Shown here one piece after another: positions 27,085 through 36,269 of a stretch of DNA of 59,600 nucleotides. Origin of the DNA: Actinobacteria bacterium HGW-Actinobacteria-7 (GTDB lineage Bacteria; Actinomycetota; Coriobacteriia; Anaerosomatales; PHET01). Below the pieces are notes generated by a model, which saw nothing but the letters and a program-made list of their open reading frames with translations, was not told where the DNA came from and did no database searches. A program made the position numbers and the translations under genes. Numbering within the stretch: position 1 is the stretch's first letter; the number at the start of each line of letters is the position of its first letter. The stretch lies in the NCBI GenBank assembly GCA_002841275.1, contig PHET01000014.1, forward strand, positions 1 to 59,600, read 5' to 3'.

Positions 27085-28008
27085 CTACCTCGGCAGCTGA
27101 CAGGCGGTCGTCTCGGCGGCGTCTCTTAGGGCCGAGAGCACGGCTGCGATGCCCGGGTTGGTGCCGCTGCCACGGCGGATCGCCGCCCAGATGGAGCGGT
27201 TGAGGTCGAGGTCGGCCAGATCGCGCACTGCGACGTGCGAGACATCGCCCACCAGTGCCAGCGCGGGCCCCAGCGCTACTCCCAGCCCTGCCGCCACCGC
27301 CGCGAGGATGACCTCGAAGTCCATCGAGTGGAAGTCGGTTTTGGGCTCGAAGCCCGAGCGGCGTGCTGCGGCAGCCACCAGATCGAGCATGGAGGTCGAG
27401 TCACGCCCCACGATCCATTCCTCCTCAGCGAACTCGGCCATGGTGACCGGGCCCTGCCGCAGAGCCGCGGGATGGTCCAGGGGCAAGATGAGGTAGACCG
27501 GCTCGGCGAAGAGCTCCTCGCGCTCGACCCCGGCGTCCTCGAGCGTGGGCAGCAGGTCCCACTCGTAGGTGAGGACCACGTCGAGCTCGCGAGCCTTCAG
27601 GGCGGGGACCGACTCCTCGGGCTCGAGGTCGATCATCGAGATGCGCAGGTTAGGATGGCGCTCGCGAAGGGTCACGAGGGCGGGGACGAGCACGTTGCGA
27701 GCCGCCGTGGGAAACGCCGAGACCCGTACGTGGCCCACGATGCCTTGGGAAGCGGACGCGAGATCCGCTTCGGCGTGCTCGAGGGCGGCGAGCACGTGCT
27801 CGGTGTTCTCCACGAGCCTTCGCCCCGCATCGGTCAGCTGTACGCCGCGGCCCATACGCTCGAGCAACGGCACGCCGGCCTCCCGTTCGAGCACCCCCAT
27901 CTGCTGCGAGACCGCTGAGGGCGACATGAACAGCGCGTCCGCCGCGGCGGCGATCGTGCCGCGCCCCGCGACCTCTCTGAGCATCTTCAATCGGTTGACG
28001 TTCAACAT
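27085..28008 (-). CDS. LysR-family transcriptional regulator
   Basis: 307 residues. An N-terminal winged helix-turn-helix (about 4-62; LREVAGRGTIAAAADALFMSPSAVSQQM) precedes a LysR substrate-binding domain (about 90-300). The effector is unknown. It converges with the HD-GYP gene and is divergent from a tiny membrane ORF, which LysR regulators often control. An inverted repeat at 28026-28049 lies between them. Confidence 0.93.
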   Translation of the reverse strand: MLNVNRLKMLREVAGRGTIAAAADALFMSPSAVSQQMGVLEREAGVPLLERMGRGVQLTDAGRRLVENTEHVLAALEHAEADLASASQGIVGHVRVSAFPTAARNVLVPALVTLRERHPNLRISMIDLEPEESVPALKARELDVVLTYEWDLLPTLEDAGVEREELFAEPVYLILPLDHPAALRQGPVTMAEFAEEEWIVGRDSTSMLDLVAAAARRSGFEPKTDFHSMDFEVILAAVAAGLGVALGPALALVGDVSHVAVRDLADLDLNRSIWAAIRRGSGTNPGIAAVLSALRDAAETTACQLPR

Positions 28009-28025
28009 GAAGCACAGCTTACGCT

Positions 28026-28049
28026 ATACATAAGGAAGCGACAATGTAT
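28026..28049. promoter_or_regulatory. Inverted repeat between lysR gene and small membrane ORF
   Basis: ATACAT and ATGTAT form perfect 6-bp arms separated by 12 bases, 18 bases upstream of the lysR start. LysR-type proteins bind interrupted dyads in such divergent spacers. This one is AT-rich in a GC-rich genome. Binding is inferred. Confidence 0.4.
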
Positions 28050-28142
28050 CTTTCGCGTTGAGGGTACGATGATACGTATAGAAGGAACGAGAGATGAAAC
28101 CCACGGTGACAGCGATGCGCCGAGAATGAAGGAGGAACCATC

Positions 28143-28241
28143 ATGTATGACAGCTTCAGCGAAGGCGGAGTGTTCTACGGACGCGGACTGGCCCTTCTTG
28201 CCGGCGTAATCGTTCTGGCGATGTTCCTGCACCTCCTCTAG
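28143..28241 (+). CDS. 32-residue single-helix membrane protein
   Basis: The ORF encodes a short polar start (MYDSFSEGG) and one hydrophobic helix (LALLAGVIVLAMFLHLL) with a stop right after it. AAGGAGG, a perfect Shine-Dalgarno sequence, lies seven bases before the ATG. That strength is unusual for chance ORFs and is the main evidence. It lies divergent from the LysR gene. Function unknown; small membrane proteins of this size often modulate transporters or sensors. Confidence 0.6.
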   Translation: MYDSFSEGGVFYGRGLALLAGVIVLAMFLHLL

Positions 28242-28444
28242 CCCCCCTTGCAGCTGCCGCCGGCATCCCCCGGCGGTGGTCGCTTCGCACTAACTGACGC
28301 CCCGTGCTCCCCCGCGCGGGGCGTCCGCGTATTCCCGGGCAAACACGCCCGGCCAAAGTGCGGTTCTGTGCGATTGCGCACCGGACTGTCAGTCGGGCAG
28401 GTGGAACGGGTATCGTGTCAACGACACCTTCGAGGGGAGAGATC

Positions 28445-28849
28445 GTGCCGGGCCGAGGAAACCAGACCGAGATGCCGCGTGCGGCGTTGCCGCGATCCGG
28501 CGACAGCGGACCGGCGATCGTCATGCTCATCGCCTTTGGCGTGGCCTCGCTGTTCGTCGCAGTCCAGATCGGATTCGCACTCACCTTCTCGCCGCTGATG
28601 CTCTCGCTGTTCGTGCGCGCGGGCCTCGATCTGCCGTTCACTTTGGTGTGGGCTCAGGCGCTGGGGCCGCTGGGCATCTTCGCCGTTCTGGGCATCCTGG
28701 ATGCGATCATCTTCGCGCTGTGCGTGTGGGCCTCTCGGCGGTTCTGGGTGGGGCTGCTGTTCCTGCCGCCCGCACTCTACGTCGTGATCACCTTCGCGCT
28801 GTTCATCGGGTTGATGGGCGGATCGGCAGCAGCGGGGCTCGTGGGCTAG
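28445..28849 (+). CDS. Small polytopic membrane protein
   Basis: 134 residues from the GTG at 28445 (GAGGGGAGAG upstream); ATG at 28472 is possible. Three hydrophobic helices are visible at about 20-45, 62-88 and 95-122. No conserved motif was recognised. It sits just before hisG but has no obvious link to histidine synthesis. The 200 bases before it hold two GC-rich hairpins (CCGCCGG/CCGGCGG and ACGCCCCG/CGGGGCGT) without T-runs, so they are not clear terminators. Confidence 0.6.
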   Translation: MPGRGNQTEMPRAALPRSGDSGPAIVMLIAFGVASLFVAVQIGFALTFSPLMLSLFVRAGLDLPFTLVWAQALGPLGIFAVLGILDAIIFALCVWASRRFWVGLLFLPPALYVVITFALFIGLMGGSAAAGLVG

Positions 28850-28950
28850 CGACGCCCGGCCAGCGGCGACTTCCCTCACGCGCTTCAGCGCGGTAGAGTG
28901 ATGGAGCGCGACGGACGCACGAGGCGTTCGCGCAGCCCTCGGAGGTCGCC

Positions 28951-29823
28951 ATGCTGTCGATTGCCCTGCCCAAAGGCTCGCTCGAAGAGCAGACCCTGCT
29001 GCTGTTCTCTCAGGCCGACATCGCCATCAAGAAGTCGAGCCGGGAGTACAACCCGACCTGTGAGGACCCGCGCATCGAGCGCGTGAAGATCCTGCGGCCT
29101 CAGGAGATCCCGGTCTACGTGCAGCAGGGGTACTTCGACATCGGCATCTCGGGCCATGACTGGGTGCGCGAGAGCGGCGCCGATGTGGTCGAGGTCGCCG
29201 AGCTCCCCTACGCCAAGACCGGCACCGGCGTGGTGCAGATGGTACTCGCCGTGCCGCAGGAGTCCCCGATCTCCTCGGCAAGAGACATTCCCTCCGGTAG
29301 CCGGATTACGACCGAGTTTCCCAAGGCCACACGGGAGTTCTTCGACGGGCTGGGAATCGATGTCGAGGTGCACTTCAGCTACGGCGCGACCGAGGCCAAG
29401 GTGCCCGAGATGATGGACGCGCTGGTGGACCTCACCGAGACCGGCTCGACGCTGCGCCGCAACGGCCTGAAGATCGTCGACGTGATCCTGACCTCGACCA
29501 CCAGGCTGGTCGCGAGCAAGGAGGCGTGGGCGAATCCTGAGAAGCGCCGCGAGATCGAGGAGATCCGCACGCTGTTGCTGGGCGTGATCGAGGCGCGCGG
29601 GCGCGTGCTGCTGTCGCTGAACTGCGCGCACGACAAGCTCGAGGCGGTCATTGGCGTGCTGCCTGCCATGAAGCGCCCCACGGTGAGCAAGCTCTACGGC
29701 TCCGAGGATTACGAGGTCACCACGGTCGCCGACAAGTGCGAGGTCAACGTACTGATCCCAAGACTGAAGGCCGCCGGGGCCGAGGATATCCTGGAGATGC
29801 CTATCAGCAAGATCGTGCGCTGA
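28951..29823 (+). CDS. hisG: ATP phosphoribosyltransferase, long form
   Basis: First enzyme of histidine synthesis: joins ATP and PRPP. 290 residues is the long (HisGL) form with its own C-terminal regulatory ACT-like domain (about 215-290), so no HisZ subunit is expected. Typical segments are LPKGSLEEQTL (7-17), GISGHDWV, and VVDLTETGSTLRRNGL-type residues for PRPP binding. The regulatory domain suggests feedback inhibition by histidine. No other his genes are adjacent. Confidence 0.95.
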   Translation: MLSIALPKGSLEEQTLLLFSQADIAIKKSSREYNPTCEDPRIERVKILRPQEIPVYVQQGYFDIGISGHDWVRESGADVVEVAELPYAKTGTGVVQMVLAVPQESPISSARDIPSGSRITTEFPKATREFFDGLGIDVEVHFSYGATEAKVPEMMDALVDLTETGSTLRRNGLKIVDVILTSTTRLVASKEAWANPEKRREIEEIRTLLLGVIEARGRVLLSLNCAHDKLEAVIGVLPAMKRPTVSKLYGSEDYEVTTVADKCEVNVLIPRLKAAGAEDILEMPISKIVR

Positions 29824-29904
29824 TCCGACCGACTGTAACCTGCCCATCACGCATCGTGCGCTCTCGTGTGGCACACTGTCTCTCTGGCGATCAAGGAGCA
29901 GTAG

Positions 29905-30639
29905 ATGCCGCGAGCTGGTTGGTGCCGCGAGTGCGGTGAATGGGTGTGGGTCGACCCTGAAGGGGCGTGCCAGAACGGGCACGGTCCCGAGTGCGTCGGC
30001 GGGATCTACGACGCCGAGGAGAAGCTGCCCTCTGTCGAGCCGGTTGAAGCCGACTTCGGCGAGGGTGATCTGCCCATCGGCCTCCACCGATTCAACTGGG
30101 GAGCCTTCTTGCTGCCGTTGCCGTGGGGCGTGGGCTTTGGCGCCTGGTCGGTCGTCACGTTGTGGATGCTCATGACCATGGTGCCGATCGGCCTGTCCGT
30201 GATCGTGGGGTCGTTCGGCCAAGACGTGTTCACCGCCAACATTCTCACGATCGGCATCGTCTCCGAGGTGATCTCCGGCGGAATCCGATTGTGGATCGGG
30301 GCGAATGCGAATCGGCTGCTGTGGGTTCGCGAGCACATGCGCCTGAAGTTCGTTGAAGGCTCGCACCCCCGTTTCAGCATCGCCAAGTACCTGGGCCGTC
30401 AGCGCATGTGGACGCACATCGGTATCTGGCTCACAGGATTCATACTGATGAGCCTTGCCTTTGTCGGGCTCTCGTCGGATCCGATCATCCTGCAGGCGCG
30501 CGAACAGTGGAACATCGGCCCTCGTGATGCGGCGCTCTCAGCCTTCTGGTTGGTCGCCGAGGCCGGACTAGGACTGTGGCTTGCGGGGAAGATGCGAGAT
30601 GAGAGGACTGTTCAGCTTCCGCCGACGCAGGAGGTCTAG
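29905..30639 (+). CDS. Membrane protein with N-terminal zinc-ribbon-like segment
   Basis: 244 residues. The first 30 contain WCRECGEW and GACQNGHGPEC, a probable zinc knuckle. Four or so hydrophobic helices follow, from residue 65 on (GAFLLPLPWGVGFGAWSVVTLW, then others near 105-130, 175-195 and 210-230). An NRLLW-type segment separates the helices. The stop overlaps the GTG of the aldo/keto reductase gene by one base, so the two are coupled. Function unknown. Confidence 0.7.
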   Translation: MPRAGWCRECGEWVWVDPEGACQNGHGPECVGGIYDAEEKLPSVEPVEADFGEGDLPIGLHRFNWGAFLLPLPWGVGFGAWSVVTLWMLMTMVPIGLSVIVGSFGQDVFTANILTIGIVSEVISGGIRLWIGANANRLLWVREHMRLKFVEGSHPRFSIAKYLGRQRMWTHIGIWLTGFILMSLAFVGLSSDPIILQAREQWNIGPRDAALSAFWLVAEAGLGLWLAGKMRDERTVQLPPTQEV

Positions 30640-31475
30640 TGGCCCCGGTGCTCACTATAGGATCGACCGTCATGCTTGCCGAGCGCGTGGAGATGCCGCG
30701 CTTCGGTTTGGGGACGTACAAGTCCCTCCCGGGTGAAGAGGTCGAGCACTCGGCCCGGTTCGCGCTCACACACGGATACCGCCTGATCGACACGGCGTCG
30801 CTCTACGACAACGAAGAGGGGGTGGGCGCGGCCGTCCGTGCCAGCGGTCTGTCTCGCGACCAACTCTTCGTCACCACTAAGCTCTGGAACGACGACCAGG
30901 GCTACGAGCGCACCAGGGAGGCCTTCGATCTCTCGCTCTCCAAGCTCGGCACGGGATACGTTGACCTCTACCTCATCCACTGGCCCATGAGGGAACACCT
31001 TAAGGGCACATGGCGCGCGATGGAGGAGCTGCGGGCCGAGGGCCGAACCCGAGCGATCGGGGTGTGCAACTTCCTGCGTCCTCATCTCGAGGAGTTGCTC
31101 CGCATAGCGGACGTGCCGCCGGCGCTCAATCAGTTCGAGTTCCACCCGTGGCTGCAACAGCCCGAGCTGCAGGCCTACATGGCCAGCAACCGCATCACGC
31201 TTCAAGCATGGGCTCCCATCATGCGCGGGCGTGTGAGCGAGATCGCCGAGCTCATCTCAATCGGTGGAGTGCACGGCAAGTCGCCGGCGCAGATCGCCAT
31301 CCGCTGGGTGCTGCAGAAGGGTTACTCGGCGATCCCGAAGTCCGTGCATGACGCACGTATCGCCGAGAACGCCGATGTCTTCGACTTCGAGCTCACCGAA
31401 GATCAGATGGCCACGATCGATTCTCTCGACCGTGGCCATCGATTGGGCAAGGATCCCCACACCTACGTCTGGTAG
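30639..31475 (+). CDS. Aldo/keto reductase
   Basis: NADPH-dependent carbonyl reductase of the AKR superfamily. 278 residues from a GTG overlapping the preceding stop; ATG at 30672 is an alternative. The catalytic tetrad is visible: D and Y in RLIDTASLYDNEE, K in TTKLW, and H in LIHWP. Substrate-side and cofactor segments (GVCNF, NQFEFHPW, IPKSVHDARIAEN) match. Likely role is detoxification or reduction of small aldehydes; the physiological substrate is unknown. Confidence 0.94.
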   Translation: MAPVLTIGSTVMLAERVEMPRFGLGTYKSLPGEEVEHSARFALTHGYRLIDTASLYDNEEGVGAAVRASGLSRDQLFVTTKLWNDDQGYERTREAFDLSLSKLGTGYVDLYLIHWPMREHLKGTWRAMEELRAEGRTRAIGVCNFLRPHLEELLRIADVPPALNQFEFHPWLQQPELQAYMASNRITLQAWAPIMRGRVSEIAELISIGGVHGKSPAQIAIRWVLQKGYSAIPKSVHDARIAENADVFDFELTEDQMATIDSLDRGHRLGKDPHTYVW

Positions 31476-31487
31476 GTCGTGCGGGGC

Positions 31488-32063
31488 CTACAGGCAGTCG
31501 CAGTAGATCTCGTAGTAGGCCTGCGGATGCTTGCAGGCAGGGCAGAGTTCCGGTGCCGAGGGACCTTCGTGCACATAGCCGCAGTTGCGGCACTTCCAGC
31601 GCACCAGTGTCTCTCGGGCGAACACGCGCCGGTTCTCGACGTTCTCGAGCAGCTTGCGGTAGCGGCGCTCGTGCCAGCTTTCGACATCGGCGATCTCACG
31701 CCACGAGGTCGCTATCTCCGGGAAGCCTTCTTCATCAGCGATAGCGGCGAAGCCGGGGTAGAGCTCGCCCCACTCTTCCTTCTCGCCTTCAGCGGAGGCG
31801 AGAAGGTTCTCGGCGGTAGTGCCTATCCGACCGGCCGGATACATGGCCGTGATCTCGACCGGACCACCTTCGAGGTACTTGAAGAAGACCTTCGCGTGCT
31901 CCTTCTCGTTGTCCGCCGTCTCGGTGAACAGCGCAGCGATCTGCTCGAAGCCCTCCTTCTTCGCCGCCGAAGCGAAGTAGTTGTAGCGCATCCGGGCCTG
32001 GCTCTCGCCCGCGAATGACTTGAGAAGGTTGCCTTCGGTACGTGTGCCCTTAATGCTTGCCAT
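31488..32063 (-). CDS. Rubrerythrin
   Basis: Peroxide-scavenging non-heme iron protein of anaerobes. 191 residues from the ATG at 32063, picked for the AAGGAG site (spacing nine) and family start (MASIKGTRTEGNLL). An N-terminal ferritin-like di-iron domain carries E-x6-Y and ExxH motifs (GESQARMRYNYF, NEKEHAKVF, and ESWHERRY). A C-terminal rubredoxin domain has CRNCGYVHEG and CPACKHP. It converges on the aldo/keto reductase and is divergent from a small membrane protein. It signals an anaerobic, oxygen-defended lifestyle. Confidence 0.96.
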   Translation of the reverse strand: MASIKGTRTEGNLLKSFAGESQARMRYNYFASAAKKEGFEQIAALFTETADNEKEHAKVFFKYLEGGPVEITAMYPAGRIGTTAENLLASAEGEKEEWGELYPGFAAIADEEGFPEIATSWREIADVESWHERRYRKLLENVENRRVFARETLVRWKCRNCGYVHEGPSAPELCPACKHPQAYYEIYCDCL

Positions 32064-32238
32064 CGTGTGTGCTCCTTCATCCGGCATCTGTTACTCAGTA
32101 GGGATACCCCAAAGGGCAGTTGCGCAACACCTTTCGTCTCGTATCGGTGAGACAACGATCGAGCGACGGCTTGGCGAGTGAGTGGCGCCCTTGCCGCCGC
32201 GAGCGCATCCTGAGCATGGATGGGGAGGGAGTGGCCGT

Positions 32239-32661
32239 ATGACCGAGACGAAGCGGCTCGACCGCCGGGCGCTGTGGGTGGTGTTGGCGCTGGTCGATCT
32301 GGTGGCGGTGGGCGCGGGCATGGGCGTGCCGCTGTTCGCGATTCTGTGGGGGTTCCCTGTGGGTTGGTGGCTCGCACGAAGTAGGGGACTACACGAAGCG
32401 CTCGGGGGCGGAGCGCTGCTGGCGGGACTCACGGCGGCGGTGATGCTGGCTCTCTGGGGACCTCAGCTGCGGTTTCTTGCCGACCCAGGGTTCGACGCGA
32501 AGGCGTGGGGGATTCCGCTAGTGCTCTACACCTCGCGTGCGAGCTTCATCGGCTGGGAGATACTGATGATGGTGATATCGCCGGTGCTGCAGTTCATGGC
32601 TTCGGCGACCGCCGCCGCACTCACGGTGTTGCCGAATGCCGAGCCGCGGACTACTCGATGA
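32239..32661 (+). CDS. Small membrane protein, unknown
   Basis: 140 residues with four hydrophobic helices (about 13-28, 28-45, 55-72 and 95-125). GGGGAGGGAG precedes the ATG at 32239. It is divergent from rubrerythrin. Its 3' end overlaps the converging DUF169 gene by 11 bases. No family recognised. Confidence 0.6.
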   Translation: MTETKRLDRRALWVVLALVDLVAVGAGMGVPLFAILWGFPVGWWLARSRGLHEALGGGALLAGLTAAVMLALWGPQLRFLADPGFDAKAWGIPLVLYTSRASFIGWEILMMVISPVLQFMASATAAALTVLPNAEPRTTR

Positions 32662-33424
32662 AGTAGCTCGAGCCCAGCTCGATGTCGGCGTCCGGCGGGT
32701 CCAGGGCGATCTCCCGCTTGCGGCTGTCCGGCTCGCACGGGTTGATCGTCTGCAGCACGCCGTCGACGGTCACCGCGAACAAAGAACCGGGCAGGCTCGT
32801 GGCGACCTCGTCGTCGTCCCACTTCGCATAGAACCGCGTTCCCGAGCACAGCAGCGAGACGTTCAGGGTGCCTGACAGGATCGGCTCGGCAGTGCTTTCC
32901 GAGCAGATGCCGTGTTGGCCCACGCTGCGCAGTGCGGGCACCTCGCCCTGGTGGAACGTGTAGCCCTGCATCATCCGCATGGACTGGTACGCGTTTCCCA
33001 TGACGATCACCACGTCCGGGCCGCGGTCTGTGAACAGCGCCACCGGCTGAACCACGATGCCCAGCACGGTTCGTGGCACGACCGCCATGTCGCCCACCAC
33101 TCCGCCGCTCACGTGCTTGTCGCGGTGCAGGCCGCACTCGCTGTAGCTCGCCGAGTAGTACGGCTCATGCGGTAGCGCCTCGAGCCCCAGGATCTGCCGA
33201 GAGGACTCGCAGCGGAACTGCTCGGGGCCGAGCTTGAACGCCCGCCCGTTGCTCGCCTGCTTCACGGCCGCGCAGTAGTAGGTCGCGGCGCGCGCGTCTT
33301 CGACGTCCCATGAATCGAACTCGGCGGCGGAACGGAGCAGTTTGATGCCCACAGGCTGACGGGAGAGCCCGATGGCTTTGGTGAGTTCCGAGGCCACGTG
33401 TGCCCAGTTGGTCTTTGCGATCAC
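32651..33424 (-). CDS. DUF169-family protein at the end of the ABC operon
   Basis: 257 residues of the DUF169 family, typical of anaerobes. Family members carry several conserved Cys, and here Cys occur in TYYCAAV, RCESSRQ, YSECGLH, GICSEST, LLCSGTR and INPCEPD, so a metal or Fe-S role is possible but unproven. The GTG start at 33424 follows directly on the stop codon of the permease gene with no gap, so the two are translationally coupled. No enzymatic function has been assigned to this family to my knowledge. Confidence 0.8.
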   Translation of the reverse strand: MIAKTNWAHVASELTKAIGLSRQPVGIKLLRSAAEFDSWDVEDARAATYYCAAVKQASNGRAFKLGPEQFRCESSRQILGLEALPHEPYYSASYSECGLHRDKHVSGGVVGDMAVVPRTVLGIVVQPVALFTDRGPDVVIVMGNAYQSMRMMQGYTFHQGEVPALRSVGQHGICSESTAEPILSGTLNVSLLCSGTRFYAKWDDDEVATSLPGSLFAVTVDGVLQTINPCEPDSRKREIALDPPDADIELGSSYFIE

Positions 33425-34138
33425 CTAGAGAGTCCTGTCTATGATGAGGGCCAGAAACGCCGACGGGATAGCGCCCTCGAGCACAAGCGCCGGCTTGAAC
33501 TGGTTCGCTCCCGCCATGATGGGAACGCCCAGACCGCCAGCACCCACGATGGCGCCTAACGTCGCAGCGCCCACGGCGATCACGAGCATGTTCTTAACAC
33601 CGCCCAGAATGATGGGCATGGCCAGCGGCAGCTGCACGGCGAGGAACCGCTGTCGAGCGTTCATGCCGGTGCCCTGGGCCGCGTCGACCATCGCAGGGGG
33701 TACGTTCTCGATGCCGGCCACCACGTTGAGCATGACCGGCAGGACGCTGTAGATCACGAGTGCAACCACCACCGGCTTCCAGCCGTAGCCCATGATGGGC
33801 ACGAGCAACGCCATGACCGCGATCGAGGGGAACGTCTGTCCGAAGTTGGCGATGCTGACCACGAGGTCTCTGAAGCTCGCGCCAGCGGGGGTGATCAGCA
33901 TGAGTCCCAGCGCCACGCCGATCACGAGCGCGAGTGCTCCCGAGACTCCGGCGAGCACCAGATGCTGACCCATGAGAGTCGCAAGCGTCTCGCGTTCGTA
34001 GAGCAGCGTGGTCTCATCGGGGAGAAGGAATCCCAGGAGCCGTCCGAACCCAGCCTGATCGAGTGTCATCCAGACCAGCGCCGCGATCATCAGCGAAACG
34101 ATGGGCCAGTTTCGCCTTATGCCCAGTGACTCGCCCAT
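33425..34138 (-). CDS. Glycine betaine/choline-type ABC transporter permease (second)
   Basis: 237 residues from the ATG at 34138, two bases after the ATPase stop and preceded by AAGGAG. A BPD-type permease domain spans about residues 45-230 with five or six helices. The EAA-like loop is the contact with the ATPase, and its sequence VDAAQGTGMNARQRFLAVQLPLAMPIILGG shows the family form. It is paired with the longer permease upstream. Together with the ATPase and lipoprotein it forms an OpuC/ProU-like importer for osmoprotectants. Confidence 0.9.
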   Translation of the reverse strand: MGESLGIRRNWPIVSLMIAALVWMTLDQAGFGRLLGFLLPDETTLLYERETLATLMGQHLVLAGVSGALALVIGVALGLMLITPAGASFRDLVVSIANFGQTFPSIAVMALLVPIMGYGWKPVVVALVIYSVLPVMLNVVAGIENVPPAMVDAAQGTGMNARQRFLAVQLPLAMPIILGGVKNMLVIAVGAATLGAIVGAGGLGVPIMAGANQFKPALVLEGAIPSAFLALIIDRTL

Positions 34139-34140
34139 GG

Positions 34141-35076
34141 CTACTCCTTCACCGCGTGGACCAGCGCCGAGAAGGTCAGCACGCCAGCCGAGCCGCCCAG
34201 CCCGTCGGAGACGCTGAGAGCGTCGCGCCCCGAGGACACCATCGTGGCCAGCGCGTCTTTGAGCGAGGTCTCTGCGGTGACCTGAGCCAACCCGTCGGGG
34301 CTGACGCGTTCGAGCGCGATACCGAAGACGGTGTGGCGCGAGAGGATCTTGAGCGCGAACTCCTCGCCGAAGAAGCTCGAGACGAAGGGAGTGGCGGGCG
34401 AGAGCCACAGCGTTTCGGGGCGGTCGAACTGGATGAGCCTGCCGTGGTCCATCAGTGCGATGCGATCGCCCAGCAGTACGGCTTCCTCGATGTCGTGGGT
34501 GACGAACACCACCGTGGTGCCCAGTTCGCGCTGGAGCGCCCTGAACTCGACCTGCAGCCGCTGCCGCGAGAGGGGATCGAGCGCCCCGAACGGTTCGTCC
34601 ATCAGCAGCACTGCAGGGTCTGCGGCGAGTGCGCGGGCGACCCCCACTCGCTGCTGCTCGCCGCCGGAGAGTTCGCGCGGGTGCTTCATCGCGTAGAGTG
34701 CCGGGTCGAGCCCCACCATTTCGAGCAGCTCGTTGACGCGCTTGTTGGTGCGTTCGGCGTCCCAGCCCAGAAGGCGGGGGACGGTGGCCACGTTGCGGGC
34801 GATCGTCAGGTGTGGGAAAAGCCCTATCGACTGGATGACATAGCCGATGCGGCGCCGGAGCTCGTCGGGCTGCTGCTCGAGTACGTTGATGTCGTCGACG
34901 AAGATCGTGCCGGAGTCGATGTCGGTCATACGGTTGATGGAGCGCAGCGTGGTGGTCTTACCGCAGCCGCTTGGGCCCAGAAGGATGGCGAGTTCGCCCG
35001 CCTTGATCTCGAGGGAGACATCATCGACCGCGGTATTCTCGGCGAAGCACTTGGTGACGTGCTCGAGCCTGATCAC
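34141..35076 (-). CDS. Glycine betaine/choline-type ABC transporter ATP-binding protein
   Basis: 311 residues. Walker A GPSGCGKTT lies at about residues 34-42, Q-loop IQSIGLFPHL, signature LSGGEQQRV, Walker B LLMDEPFGALD and H-loop THD. After the ATPase core (about 235 residues) comes a C-terminal region of the CBS type (TSLKDALATMV), which senses ionic strength in OpuA/ProV transporters. The start overlaps the upstream permease stop (ATGA). The transporter therefore probably answers osmotic stress. Confidence 0.94.
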   Translation of the reverse strand: MIRLEHVTKCFAENTAVDDVSLEIKAGELAILLGPSGCGKTTTLRSINRMTDIDSGTIFVDDINVLEQQPDELRRRIGYVIQSIGLFPHLTIARNVATVPRLLGWDAERTNKRVNELLEMVGLDPALYAMKHPRELSGGEQQRVGVARALAADPAVLLMDEPFGALDPLSRQRLQVEFRALQRELGTTVVFVTHDIEEAVLLGDRIALMDHGRLIQFDRPETLWLSPATPFVSSFFGEEFALKILSRHTVFGIALERVSPDGLAQVTAETSLKDALATMVSSGRDALSVSDGLGGSAGVLTFSALVHAVKE

Positions 35077-36269
35077 GTCAGACCCCCTTCTTGGGCGGTG
35101 CGTACGAGGGTTTCGACGAACCTCAGCGACGCGTCGATGGTCAGCGACAGGGCAACGATGGGGATGACGCCCAGCAAGATGAGGTCGGTTGCGGTCTGTT
35201 GCACGCCGAAGAACACGATCTGCCCCAGCCCTCCGCCACCCACGAGCGCTGCAAGGATCGCTGCAGCGGTGGTCTGCACCGCAGCTATGCGCACGCCCGC
35301 GATGATGACCGGGAAGGCGAGCGGCAGCTCGACGGTGAACAGCCGCTGGATCGGCTTCATACCCATGCCGCGGGCGGCGTCGGTGATGCTCTCATCGAGT
35401 GTCTTGAGCGAGGTGTAGACGTTTCGGGTGATGGGATACAGCGCGTAGGAGAGCAGCACCACGAAGACAGGCGCCCAGCCGATGCCTGAGACACCAAGCG
35501 CCTTGAGCGCGGGGAAGTTCAGCCCCAGCCAGCCCATGGGGACGATGAGCAGGCCGATGAACGACAGCGAGGGCAGGACCTGGGCGATATTGAGCGTGGC
35601 GAACACGGGTCCTTCGAGGCGCGGGTTCTTGGCTGCGCCCACTCCTGCGAGCAGCCCGATGACCAGCGCGATTCCGGTGGCGCCCAGCGTGTAGCTCAGT
35701 TGCTGGACGAGCGCCTTGTTGAACGAGTCGGCGTTCACCGCGTATTCGACCAGTATCGACAGTGAGTTCAACTGGCCGGTGAATAGCAGGCCCGCGATCA
35801 TCACGATGCCCGGCAGGCTCACGAGTGCACGCGCATTCCGGCTCTTCGCCCGGGGCAATGCCGAGAAGATCACGATGTAGGCGGCGCCCAGTGAAAGCCA
35901 GAACGAGATACCCAAAGAGGCGCGGGCGACGTCTCCGCTTTGGGCGACGAACGCTGTGGCCCGTCGCGCCACGAGCAGCACCGAGACGACCATAGTGGTG
36001 TTGGCCACCAGGCCGCGCACCATCGCACCCGTTCGCCCGGTGCCCGGCAGACAGGCCGCGAACATGAGCGCCCACAGTCCGAGAAGCGCCCACGCCCCCG
36101 GTCCGAAGGCTGCGATGGCGGTGACCGAATCACCGCCCAGGATACGGTTGGGCCTCAGCTCGAGGTAGGTGCCTACGGCAGTGACGAGGGCCCCCAAGAG
36201 GGCCCCCGCCATTCCGACGATCTGATCTCCAGAGAGCCGAAGGGTGCCGGTGTTACTTGAGGAAGCCAT
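35073..36269 (-). CDS. Glycine betaine/choline-type ABC transporter permease (first, long)
   Basis: 398 residues from the ATG at 36269, overlapping the end of the lipoprotein gene by 17 bases. The N-terminal 180 residues hold extra helices not usual in short permeases. The BPD domain is at about 190-395, with the EAA-type loop ITDAARGMGMKPIQRLFTVELPLAFPVIIAG. The last residues overlap the ATPase start. The extra membrane region may serve regulation or stability. Substrate inferred from the operon. Confidence 0.9.
   Translation of the reverse strand: MASSSNTGTLRLSGDQIVGMAGALLGALVTAVGTYLELRPNRILGGDSVTAIAAFGPGAWALLGLWALMFAACLPGTGRTGAMVRGLVANTTMVVSVLLVARRATAFVAQSGDVARASLGISFWLSLGAAYIVIFSALPRAKSRNARALVSLPGIVMIAGLLFTGQLNSLSILVEYAVNADSFNKALVQQLSYTLGATGIALVIGLLAGVGAAKNPRLEGPVFATLNIAQVLPSLSFIGLLIVPMGWLGLNFPALKALGVSGIGWAPVFVVLLSYALYPITRNVYTSLKTLDESITDAARGMGMKPIQRLFTVELPLAFPVIIAGVRIAAVQTTAAAILAALVGGGGLGQIVFFGVQQTATDLILLGVIPIVALSLTIDASLRFVETLVRTAQEGGLT

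Noticed and set aside
28885-30417. 510-codon minus-strand frame opposite hisG and its neighbour
   Set aside because: Shadow frame spanning two real plus-strand genes; composition is His/Arg-rich and no start signal was seen.
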